Below, piece by piece: positions 43,445-51,208 of a stretch of DNA of 64,000 nt. The position numbers and the translations under genes are program-made. The stretch is from PFL25 sp046260155 (GTDB taxonomy: Bacteria > Chloroflexota > Anaerolineae > Anaerolineales > UBA4823): assembly GCA_046260155.1 (NCBI GenBank), contig JBJYXV010000007.1, positions 1 through 64,000 on the forward strand. The letters run 5' to 3'. A model generated the notes under the pieces. The model made no database searches. It saw only the letters and a list, made by a program, of their open reading frames with translations, and had not been told where the DNA came from. Within the stretch, counting starts at the first letter, position 1; each line of letters begins with the position of its first letter.

Positions 43445-44578
43445 ATGAAAGTCTCCGTTCTACAAGAAACCCTTGCCCAGGGGTTGAACATTGTTTCGAG
43501 AGCTGTGTCCCCACGGAGCACATTGCCGGTGTTATCAAATGTCTTAGTCGCCACAGACGAGGGACGGCTGCGTTTATCAGCTACCAATCTTGAGTTGGGT
43601 ATCACTTGCTGGATCGGAGCTAAAATCGAACAGGAAGGTTCGACTACGGTGCCAGCCCGGACTTTTACAGAACTGGTGGGAACATTATCTGATCAGCAAG
43701 TTGAGATGTCCCTCAGTGTTCGCACCCAAACTCTAAACATCCAATCAGGCACCTCAAACACCGATTTGAAATGCATAGACTCACAGGAGTTTCCTCCCAT
43801 GCCATCACCCGAATCAGGCGATGGCATCAAGATCAATGTGAACGATTTGAAAGATATGATCCGGCAAGTAGCGTTTGCAGCTTCAGGGGATGAGGCGCGT
43901 CCAATCTTAACTGGAGTACTCATCACCATCGATGGTGGTCACCTAACAATGGCAGCGGCAGATGGTTTCCGCTTGTCTGTCCGCAAGAATGAGCTCGCCT
44001 CCCCGGTTTCCAGGCATGTCGAGGCTGTGATCCCCGCTCGCGCCTTGAGCGAGCTTGCCCGCATCACCAATGACGGTAATCAGGATGTCGAAATGGTATT
44101 ACCTAGTGGAAGAGGACAGGTCATCTTCCAAATGAAAGATGTGCAGCTGGTTTCTCAACTGATCGAAGGTACCTTCCCTGATTACCAGCAAATTATCCCA
44201 AAGAGCAGGGAAACGCGCAGCGTGCTCTCAGCTTCATCTTTCCTCAAGGCGTGTAAACAAGCAGAAATCTTCGCCCGCGAAGGTTCTCATATTGCTCGTA
44301 TCAACGTCACCCCTGGTGGTGAATTAAAACCAGGTTCGATCGTGATCTCTGGCCAATCGGAAGAAACTGGTTCCAACCAGACTGAAATCGACGCTTCAAT
44401 CGATGGGTCCCCGCTATTGATCGCATTTAACGTGCGCTTCCTGCGTGAAGTACTCGAGGTGATTAATACGCCGGAGGTGGCCATGGAAACCACTATTGAT
44501 ACTGCTCCAGGAGTTATCCGCCCGGTCGGAGATGAAAAATTTTTGCATGTGATCATGCCGATGCATCTCGGCAGCTAA
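43445..44578 (+). CDS. dnaN: DNA polymerase III beta clamp
   Basis: A 377-residue sliding clamp, three repeated domains of about 120 residues. It opens MKVSVLQETLAQGLNIVSRA and PRSTLPVLSNVLV, then the domain 2 segment LTGVLITIDGGHLTMAAADGFRLS and SQLIEGTFPDYQQIIP; it ends EKFLHVIMPMHLGS. The start at 43445 follows AGAGGTC. It is not next to dnaA, dnaC, recF or gyrB, unlike the usual origin arrangement, so this is probably not oriC. Confidence 0.95.
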   Translation: MKVSVLQETLAQGLNIVSRAVSPRSTLPVLSNVLVATDEGRLRLSATNLELGITCWIGAKIEQEGSTTVPARTFTELVGTLSDQQVEMSLSVRTQTLNIQSGTSNTDLKCIDSQEFPPMPSPESGDGIKINVNDLKDMIRQVAFAASGDEARPILTGVLITIDGGHLTMAAADGFRLSVRKNELASPVSRHVEAVIPARALSELARITNDGNQDVEMVLPSGRGQVIFQMKDVQLVSQLIEGTFPDYQQIIPKSRETRSVLSASSFLKACKQAEIFAREGSHIARINVTPGGELKPGSIVISGQSEETGSNQTEIDASIDGSPLLIAFNVRFLREVLEVINTPEVAMETTIDTAPGVIRPVGDEKFLHVIMPMHLGS

Positions 44579-44613
44579 GCAGACTTCGCTCTTTATCCCA
44601 TTTCAGCAAAGTT

Positions 44614-44644
44614 GGCACGTTAGTAAATCTTAACGTGCCTTTTT
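44614..44644 (+). terminator. Rho-independent terminator of dnaN
   Basis: GGCACGTTA (44614-44622) pairs perfectly with TAACGTGCC (44631-44639), eight-base loop, then TTTTT. Confidence 0.9.
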
Positions 44645-44669
44645 ACTAAGCCTATCATCGGGATAACAT

Positions 44670-47003
44670 ATGACTTTTCCAGACACCTCAACAGACCGGA
44701 TTTTACGGATCTACAGTACCCTGGCACAATACCCCATCTTGCGAGTCAGGATGCGAGCTCGAATGCGGCGTGAGTTATTTGAACGTGGTGTGATCACTCC
44801 CCAAAAATTTGAAACGGAAATTCACAATAGAGCAATTGAATCACAAGCCAGGGAAGGCTTACACAACCCATTTGAGGATGAACCTAGAGAGGTATGGGAG
44901 GTGCGCAGGGATCGCATCCGCAGCCACCTTACCGATTTCTACTTTGCTTATAACCTGCCATATGAGTTATTCGAAGAGATCATCCGTGATGTACTGATGG
45001 AACGTGGCGCCCAGGCTGATGATCTGCTGGTTTCTTTCAATCCCGAGCTGGCGCCTCAAAATCTGCTTTTTGAGCAAGCGAAAGCCATCGAAAATCTCCC
45101 TGCTGAAGAACAAGAAAGAGGGGATGCGCGGTTGAGCGAGATCAAAGTCGTTTTGATGCGCCGCATGATCAGCGATCAGTTAGCATATATCAACATCGCA
45201 AAAGATTGGTTCACCGTATCTGACCTGGCTGAGATCAACCGGCGAAAAATTGGCCAGGGAAAGATCGGGGGTAAAGCTGCAGGCATGCTGCTTGCTTTGC
45301 GTATTCTCAGCGAAGTTGCCGACGAGGAAATCATCTCTCATCTCAGCATCCCAGATTCTTATTTTCTGGGTGCCGATGTGATGTACACCTTCATGGCGCT
45401 CAATAACCTGATGAACTGGAATGATCAGAAATACCGCTCTGAAGAACAAATTCGGGCGGAATACCCCCAAATACTCGAACAATATTTGCAGGGTGAATTC
45501 CCGAAGGATATCTTAGTAGAATTAGAACAACTGCTGCAGTTCCTCGATAAAAAACCTTTGATCATCCGCTCATCCAGCCTGCTTGAAGACAATTTTGGCA
45601 CCTCATTTGCAGGCAAATATGACAGTATTTTCTGCCCCAATCAGGGTACCCCAGAAGAAAATTTAAAGAACCTAACCTGCGCTATCGCCCAGATCTATGC
45701 CAGTACCTTAAATCCCGATGCATTACTTTATCGGCGCAGCAAAGGGCTGCAAGATTATGACGAACGGATGGCAATCCTGATTCAGACTGTAAAAGGCGAA
45801 TTCCTTGGGAAATATTATCTTCCACACGCAGCAGGTGTTGCTTTCAGCCGTAATTCCTACCGCTGGTCTCCAGAAATCCGCAGCGAAGATGGTTTTATGA
45901 GATTGGTATGGGGACTCGGTACGCGGGCCGTTGACCGGATTGGCGATGATTACCCCAGGCTGGTTGCACTCAGCCACCCTTCACTGCACCCGGAGGATTC
46001 ATCCAAAGCGATCCGCCGCTATTCCCAACAATTTGTAGACGTGATCGATCTGGAACAAAATTCTTTCCACACTTTGCCAATCACCAGCGTGTTGGAGCCA
46101 GGATATCCGGTTCTCCGCTATATCGCTGAGATTGATCAAGGTGGTTATCTGAGCCAAATCCGGAGCCTGATCCACACGGAAGATCTAAACAAGCTGGTTT
46201 TAACCTTTGACCAACTGCTCAGCCGGACACGGTTAGCAGAACGAATGAGGGCAATACTGAGTTTATTGGAAACGCATTACAAATCTCCTGTTGATACTGA
46301 ATTTACTGTTCGAATCGTTGAGCCAAACACCATCCACCCTGAAGTCGATATCTGTATTCTGCAATGCCGTCCACAATCTCACTTCAAAGACAGCCGGGGC
46401 CGCTTACCAAAAAACCTGCCACAAGAAGATATCATTTTTTCCACCTCACGCATGGTCCCCAGAGGAAGGGTCGACTGGATTAATTATGTTGTCATGGTAA
46501 AAGCCGAGGCTTACCTGGCTTTACCCACAGATTCTGCCCGGGCTGAAATTGGCCGGGCCATCAGCAAGTTAAATGCCGCCCTGGCTGACCAGGTTTTTAT
46601 CTGCATAGGACCGGGGCGCTGGGGAACCCGCAATCTCGATCTTGGTGTATTCATCGGTTACTCAGACATCTACAACACGAGTGCCCTGATAGAGTTAACC
46701 GGGGAAGAGATTGGGACTACCCCGGAGCCATCGTTCGGTACTCATTTCTTCCAAGATCTTGTTGAAGCCAACATCTATCCGCTAGCGATCGATTTAGATG
46801 ACGAAGATGTGGTTTTCAAACGGGAATTCTTCTACGATACACCAAATCATTTAATCGATTTTATCCAGACAAGTGAACAAGTAGCAAACTGCTTGAGGTT
46901 GATCAAGGTCAGCTCATACCGTCCAGGCCACTGCCTGAGATTGGTAATGGATGATGAAGATGGGCGGGCAGCTGCATACCTGGTTACCAAGACGGAGGAA
47001 TAG
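44670..47003 (+). CDS. PEP/pyruvate-binding domain protein without phosphohistidine domain
   Basis: A 777-residue protein. The middle is the nucleotide-binding part of PEP synthase/pyruvate phosphate dikinase: GKIGGKAAGMLLALRIL (about 200-216), the clamp LIIRSSSLLEDNFGTSFAGK (about 297-316), then VAFSRN and VWGLGTRAVD. The N-terminal 190 residues are helical. The C-terminus contains CIGPGRWGTRNLDLGVFIGY (about 648-667). I cannot find the phosphohistidine swivel domain (GGxxSHAAI) or the PEP-utilizing barrel. It may therefore bind ATP or PEP without full catalysis, or phosphorylate another partner. The next gene begins after two bases, so the two are coupled. Confidence 0.8.
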   Translation: MTFPDTSTDRILRIYSTLAQYPILRVRMRARMRRELFERGVITPQKFETEIHNRAIESQAREGLHNPFEDEPREVWEVRRDRIRSHLTDFYFAYNLPYELFEEIIRDVLMERGAQADDLLVSFNPELAPQNLLFEQAKAIENLPAEEQERGDARLSEIKVVLMRRMISDQLAYINIAKDWFTVSDLAEINRRKIGQGKIGGKAAGMLLALRILSEVADEEIISHLSIPDSYFLGADVMYTFMALNNLMNWNDQKYRSEEQIRAEYPQILEQYLQGEFPKDILVELEQLLQFLDKKPLIIRSSSLLEDNFGTSFAGKYDSIFCPNQGTPEENLKNLTCAIAQIYASTLNPDALLYRRSKGLQDYDERMAILIQTVKGEFLGKYYLPHAAGVAFSRNSYRWSPEIRSEDGFMRLVWGLGTRAVDRIGDDYPRLVALSHPSLHPEDSSKAIRRYSQQFVDVIDLEQNSFHTLPITSVLEPGYPVLRYIAEIDQGGYLSQIRSLIHTEDLNKLVLTFDQLLSRTRLAERMRAILSLLETHYKSPVDTEFTVRIVEPNTIHPEVDICILQCRPQSHFKDSRGRLPKNLPQEDIIFSTSRMVPRGRVDWINYVVMVKAEAYLALPTDSARAEIGRAISKLNAALADQVFICIGPGRWGTRNLDLGVFIGYSDIYNTSALIELTGEEIGTTPEPSFGTHFFQDLVEANIYPLAIDLDDEDVVFKREFFYDTPNHLIDFIQTSEQVANCLRLIKVSSYRPGHCLRLVMDDEDGRAAAYLVTKTEE

Positions 47004-47005
47004 AA

Positions 47006-47656
47006 ATGAAAAAGTTTGTTGCTGTAGCCGGTAATATTGGTGTTGGAAAATCCACTCTGGTTGCTCTCCTTTGTAAGAAACTCGGCTGGCAGCCTTTTTA
47101 TGAACCAGTAACCGATAACCCGTACCTGGTCGATTTTTATGCTGACATGCAGACCTGGGCTTTCCATTCCCAGATTTTTTTTCTAACCCATCGACTGCGT
47201 ATGCACCGCCAGCTGCTTGACCATCCAACTTCCGTTTTCCAGGATCGCACGGTCTACGAAGACGCGGAAGTATTTGCCAGTAACCTCTACCTGCAAAAGA
47301 AGATCCACCCGCGAGATTACAGGACCTATCGAGAACTGTATGAAATCTTGACCGAATTTCTTCCTCCACCAGATTTGGTTGTATACCTGCGTGCCTCAGT
47401 TCCCACCCTGTATGCGCGTATCAATAGTCGCGGCAGAGATTTTGAACGCCAGATTACCCAAGATTATCTTGGCCAGCTCAACCAGCTTTATGAAGAATGG
47501 ATTGCTGGTTTCAGCTTATGCCCCGTTCTGACAGTGCCTTCGGATGACCTGGACTATGTCGCCCATACAAGTCATTTGGACCTGATCGCGTCCAAAGTTC
47601 AAGAGAAATTAACAGGCAAGGAGGAGGTAGTCTTCGATCTGCAAGATGTAGCTTGA
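47006..47656 (+). CDS. Deoxynucleoside kinase
   Basis: A 216-residue member of the dCK/dGK family, which phosphorylates deoxynucleosides for salvage. Walker A is VAGNIGVGKSTLVAL (about 7-21). The substrate-binding Glu is in PFYEPVTDNPYL (about 35-46) and the motif FQDRTVYEDAEVFA (about 80-93) is the DRS-type sequence. The lid Arg cluster lies in YARINSRGRDFERQI (about 136-150). Substrate could be deoxyadenosine, deoxycytidine or deoxyguanosine. It sits two bases after the PEP-binding gene. Confidence 0.92.
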   Translation: MKKFVAVAGNIGVGKSTLVALLCKKLGWQPFYEPVTDNPYLVDFYADMQTWAFHSQIFFLTHRLRMHRQLLDHPTSVFQDRTVYEDAEVFASNLYLQKKIHPRDYRTYRELYEILTEFLPPPDLVVYLRASVPTLYARINSRGRDFERQITQDYLGQLNQLYEEWIAGFSLCPVLTVPSDDLDYVAHTSHLDLIASKVQEKLTGKEEVVFDLQDVA

Positions 47657-47851
47657 ATCGGATTCCAACCGGCAATTAAAGCACCTTCTTTGGCAGTGTT
47701 GCGGGGGAAAAACTGACTGCATCAAGAATCTTATATTCTACATACATTGGTCTTATTACATTTTTACAATGAGTCGTTAATATTCAAAATGTAAGAGTAA
47801 TGGCCGATTAAAGCCAAAAATTAGAAATTGAGATTTGTTTGGAGGTATAAA
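47657..47851 (+). promoter_or_regulatory. Upstream region of hsp20
   Basis: About 195 bases, AT-rich. I find no CIRCE element (TTAGCACTC inverted repeat) and no clear heat-shock promoter. GGAGGT stands before the ATG at 47852. Confidence 0.3.
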
Positions 47852-48337
47852 ATGATTAGACGTTGGGATCCATTTCGAGAGATGATGGTATTGAGGAATC
47901 CGGTGGACCGCGTAGTAGATGGCGAATTAGCATTGGCACCAGAATCCTGGAAGTCATTTAACTGGAGCGTGGCACTGGATGTCGTAGAAAGCGAAGATGA
48001 ATATTTGGTCAAAGCATCGGTACCGGGTATAAATCCTGAAGACCTAGAGATTACGTTCGAGGATAATCGACTGACCATCAAAGGTGAAGTCAAAGAAGAA
48101 TCTGAGGTCAATGAAGCGCGCTACCACCTGCGCGAACGCCGCCATGGCAGTTTTTCGCGCAGCATAAAGATGCCTTCTGGTATTGATAGCGACAAGATCG
48201 TAGCCAATTATGAAAAAGGTGTCCTGGAACTGCACCTGCCAAAGGTTGAAGAAGTCAAACCAAAGAAAATCGCGATAAAGACTTCCGCGACGAAGGTAAT
48301 TGACGCTGATTCTGCTGACGTAAAAAACGAAAAGTAA
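47852..48337 (+). CDS. Hsp20 small heat-shock protein
   Basis: A 161-residue alpha-crystallin-type chaperone that holds unfolded proteins without ATP. The alpha-crystallin domain (about 38-140) begins NWSVALDVVESEDEYLVKAS and ends GVLELHLPKVEEVKPKKI, with the GVLEL/HLPK strand typical of the family. It starts at the ATG behind GGAGGT; the C-terminal IxI motif appears as IAI (about 143-145). It has its own terminator. Confidence 0.93.
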   Translation: MIRRWDPFREMMVLRNPVDRVVDGELALAPESWKSFNWSVALDVVESEDEYLVKASVPGINPEDLEITFEDNRLTIKGEVKEESEVNEARYHLRERRHGSFSRSIKMPSGIDSDKIVANYEKGVLELHLPKVEEVKPKKIAIKTSATKVIDADSADVKNEK

Positions 48338-48394
48338 TAAATAAGAAGTAGAAACGCTCGACTCTATCCTCATGTGTAGCACGAAAGAGTCGCC

Positions 48395-48432
48395 AAAACT
48401 CCCGTCTGAAAATCAATTTGGATGGGAGTTTT
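48395..48432 (+). terminator. Rho-independent terminator of hsp20
   Basis: AAAACTCCCGTC pairs with GATGGGAGTTTT (one G-U), with the T run forming part of the stem. Confidence 0.75.
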
Positions 48433-48818
48433 GTGATCTCAACCGCGCAGGTTGAATTAAATCAGTACAGAAATATGGTGCACTAAGATCTTCCAGAACA
48501 TGAACAGGGTATTCGAAATCGGCAATTCTAGTCTACTTGATAGGGGAGCTATGGATCCCACAGGTTAATACAACATATTGTGCTATATATTTATATTTCG
48601 CTTTATTTATTGCCTGTATAGGATTTATGTTATAATACCTTTGCATCCTGGTTAGGCATAAGTTCAATGCGTTTGGGATGAACGATCAAGGGGGGATGGG
48701 ATTTCATTCGCCTGATTCCTTATGGGATATAAGATCAAGCGAGCTTCTCATACGATACCTTCTTTTATTCCTTGGCACATCGTAGTCACAAGGAAATCAA
48801 CCGAAAAAAGAGAAAATT
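48433..48818 (+). promoter_or_regulatory. carD promoter and long leader
   Basis: TATAAT (48631-48636) with TTGCCT 15 bases upstream at 48610-48615. This gives a leader of about 175 bases before carD. I recognise no riboswitch. Nothing else is visible upstream to the hsp20 terminator. Confidence 0.45.
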
Positions 48819-49331
48819 ATGGCATCAGATATCATGTATTCAGTTGACGATTGGGTCGTGCATACTTACTATGGCGTCGGCCAAATTCAAAAGGTAGAAA
48901 AAAAACCGATCCATGGAGAGGTAACGAAATGTTTTAAGGTCAAAACTAAGAACAGCACATTCTGGTTCCCTACAAAAGATATCGAAAACCCACGCGTACG
49001 TCCGGTCGCCTCGAAAGAGGTCATCAAAAAGGTAATCAGAAATCTGAGAAGAAAATCTAGTAAATTGGATACGGACAGAAAGATTTGGAAAGAAAGAATT
49101 GACGAAGTCCAATCCAATGGTGATTTGTTATCAATCAGTGTACTGATCCGAGACCTCTCAGCCCAGCAAGTCCTCAGGCAGCTCAACCAGACAGAGGAAG
49201 ATGCATTGGCGCATTTTAAAGAACGCTTATTAAGAGAATGGGCATCGATTACGAATGAAGAAATTGAGAAACTCCGTTCTGATCTTCACGCCTATGTAAC
49301 AGAAAGCCAATCCAAAATAAAAGTCGATTAA
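48819..49331 (+). CDS. carD: CarD-family transcriptional regulator
   Basis: A 170-residue protein. The N-terminal RNA polymerase-interacting domain (about 8-65) reads VDDWVVHTYYGVGQIQKVEK and TFWFPTKDIENPRVRPVAS, as in CarD/TRCF-RID proteins that stabilise open promoter complexes. The C-terminal 95 residues are helical (VIKKVIRNLRRKSSK onward), as in the DNA-binding region. It begins a group with L35, a HEAT protein and Csp. The ribosome site AAGAGAAAA is weak. Confidence 0.9.
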   Translation: MASDIMYSVDDWVVHTYYGVGQIQKVEKKPIHGEVTKCFKVKTKNSTFWFPTKDIENPRVRPVASKEVIKKVIRNLRRKSSKLDTDRKIWKERIDEVQSNGDLLSISVLIRDLSAQQVLRQLNQTEEDALAHFKERLLREWASITNEEIEKLRSDLHAYVTESQSKIKVD

Positions 49332-49585
49332 GTGAATCAGCAGTAGGATTGCGCCATCTTTACTTTACACTCAATCCTTTGCCCGATCTAAAACCATGAA
49401 CGTTCCACGGGCAAACCACCCAGCAAAGTATTGAACAAGCTGATTGCTTGAAATACAGTGCGGCAAATCGGCTCCATTTTTCCCTGACGAGAGCAAGTTT
49501 CAACGATCACGTCAGCGTAACTCCACGCGAGACCATATTGGATCTAACTTCAGTTAATTGATTTATCTAAGAAATTAAGAAAAAT

Positions 49586-49822
49586 ATGACCAAAAAAAGA
49601 AAAAAGGGGAACGAAAAGAAGAAATATAAGATTAAAACACACAAAGGTACTGCTAAACGCTTTCGCAAAACAGGAAGCGGTAAAGTGGTGCGCACAAAAG
49701 GCCGCCAGAGCCATCTGCGACGCCGGAAATCAAAACGCGCCAAACGGATGTTTTTACGAATGCACGAAGTAAAAGGGCGAGGGATCAGAAAACGAGTTAA
49801 GAAACTAGCACCCAGTATGTGA
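49586..49822 (+). CDS. rpmI: Large ribosomal subunit protein bL35
   Basis: A 78-residue basic protein. The core YKIKTHKGTAKRFRKTGSGK (about 13-32) and the HLRRRKSKRAKR stretch identify bL35. It has an 11-residue N-terminal Lys extension compared with the usual 64-67 residues. It is not flanked by infC or rplT, its normal operon partners. The upstream spacer (49332-49585) has no recognisable L20-type control structure, and the ribosome site is weak. Confidence 0.92.
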   Translation: MTKKRKKGNEKKKYKIKTHKGTAKRFRKTGSGKVVRTKGRQSHLRRRKSKRAKRMFLRMHEVKGRGIRKRVKKLAPSM

Positions 49823-49990
49823 CCTAAATCTTTGTCTCAATTATGTTGAACAGAGGAAAGCGCTTGTCTAACGAGAGTCTTACGATAGACATGTCCCCGT
49901 GATATACGTCGTCAACAGGAATTTAGGAGAACCCAACATATATGATGTTCTTAAGAAAATCATCTTGTAATAGTAGAAGGGTGGTGCATA

Positions 49991-50464
49991 ATGCCGCTTT
50001 TTAATTTTTCAAATCGACCTAATGTTCAAGACCTCAAATCCCAAGAGGATGTAGAAGGATTAATCGAAGCACTAAATTATGAGGACGATCATAATGTGCG
50101 GTTAGCTGCAGCTTCAGCTTTGGGAAAAGTCGGAGATTCACGAGCAGTAGATAGCCTAATTGATGCCCTGGACGACCAACCCGTGGTGAAGGAGGTCGTC
50201 GTTTTATCTCTTGGGGATATTGGAGATCCTCGTGCGGTAACACCGCTGATAAATACCCTTGAAGATAATAATTGGGAGATTCGCAGTTCCACCGCCAAGG
50301 CATTAGGAAAGATTGGTGACAGGCGAGCTGTTCGCCCACTGATCGATCTGCTTGAGAACCAAAATGGGAATGTCCGCTGGCATGCCGCTCAGGCCCTAGA
50401 ATCAATTACCGGAGAGTCCTATGGTGAGGATTTCACCCAATGGGAACTTTTAATCAGCGAGTGA
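49991..50464 (+). CDS. HEAT-repeat protein
   Basis: A 157-residue protein made of four to five HEAT/PBS-lyase-type repeats of about 31 residues. Each ends in the pattern ALGKVGDSRAVDSLIDAL (about 45-62), SLGDIGDPRAVTPLINTL, ALGKIGDRRAVRPLIDLL, and a last partial repeat (ALESITGESY). It should be a protein-binding scaffold; no phycobilin context exists. It starts at 49991 behind GAAGGGTGG. A 20-codon open frame (49942-50004) with GGAG upstream overlaps its start. Confidence 0.88.
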   Translation: MPLFNFSNRPNVQDLKSQEDVEGLIEALNYEDDHNVRLAAASALGKVGDSRAVDSLIDALDDQPVVKEVVVLSLGDIGDPRAVTPLINTLEDNNWEIRSSTAKALGKIGDRRAVRPLIDLLENQNGNVRWHAAQALESITGESYGEDFTQWELLISE

Positions 50465-50509
50465 AATTGATCGAAAAAAACATCTCAAGGAACTTGAAAG
50501 GAAGATGGA

Positions 50510-50743
50510 ATGTCCGAACGTGAAAATGGAGTAGTGAAGTGGTTTGATAGTGCAAAGGGTTATGGTTTCATCCAACGGGATAATGGTGGCGATGTTTTTG
50601 TTCACTACAGTTCAATCCTGGGAGTCGGTTATCGCTCGTTAACCGAGGGACAGCGTGTCGAGTTCGAAGTTGAAGAGGGTGCCAAAGGTCCTCAGGCATT
50701 GAATGTTCATATCGTGGATAGCATAAGCGATTCTAGTTGGTGA
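50510..50743 (+). CDS. Cold-shock protein (CspA family)
   Basis: A 77-residue single-domain nucleic acid-binding protein. RNP1 is AKGYGFIQRD (about 15-24) and RNP2 is VFVHYS (about 30-35), followed by QRVEFEVEEGAKGPQALNV. The RNP1 has Y where most have F/Y, within normal range. It lies 45 bases after the HEAT gene and has a good ribosome site (GGAAGATGG/GGAAG). RNA chaperone activity is expected. Confidence 0.95.
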   Translation: MSERENGVVKWFDSAKGYGFIQRDNGGDVFVHYSSILGVGYRSLTEGQRVEFEVEEGAKGPQALNVHIVDSISDSSW

Positions 50744-51208
50744 TTTCATCCCCCAGAAATCAACTTTCTCGATCGTTATCAAGTGTGCAGTTAACCGGCC
50801 GTCGCGAATAAAATAGATCAAAAAATCAAGGCTCAATTTTGAGTTGAAATCCAGCAAAATGTTGGAAGAAACGTGCTCAGCTGTTTATGGCTATTAAACA
50901 GAACTTTCCCCTGGCATGCTTATCTTTGGATAGGTAAGAATTTTTATGGTTCAGGCATGAAGGTGGATCGCGGCGTGTTTTCCATTTATAGTCGGGCAAT
51001 TCTCATGTGCACGCCAGCTCAAGACAATTCTCCTACCCTTCCTTTGTATTTGCAAGCAAGTAAAAACAAAAATGCTTTGCCATAGTGGTAAGATTCTAGT
51101 GAGTGTGAATAGCTCGCGGTTATCTGAAGTAATGGATAAAGCACTCCAGGGAGAGTTCTGCTTTCAGAAATACGGGCCAACTGCCCACTTAGATTACTAG
51201 ACCAGCCT
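50744..51208 (+). other. Non-coding gap of 465 bases
   Basis: I find no gene with coding character, no clear promoter and no terminator. Short frames exist but lack ribosome sites. The next gene's ATG at 51209 has no Shine-Dalgarno, so a promoter close to it is expected, but no good boxes are seen. Confidence 0.4.

Noticed and set aside
43445..44578. dnaN locus as a replication origin
   Set aside because: No dnaA, recF or gyrB alongside and no DnaA boxes seen in the upstream spacer.
47657..47851. CIRCE heat-shock operator before hsp20
   Set aside because: The TTAGCACTC inverted repeat is not present.
50873..51085. 70-codon frame before the GH63-like gene
   Set aside because: No coding character or ribosome site and no recognisable motif.
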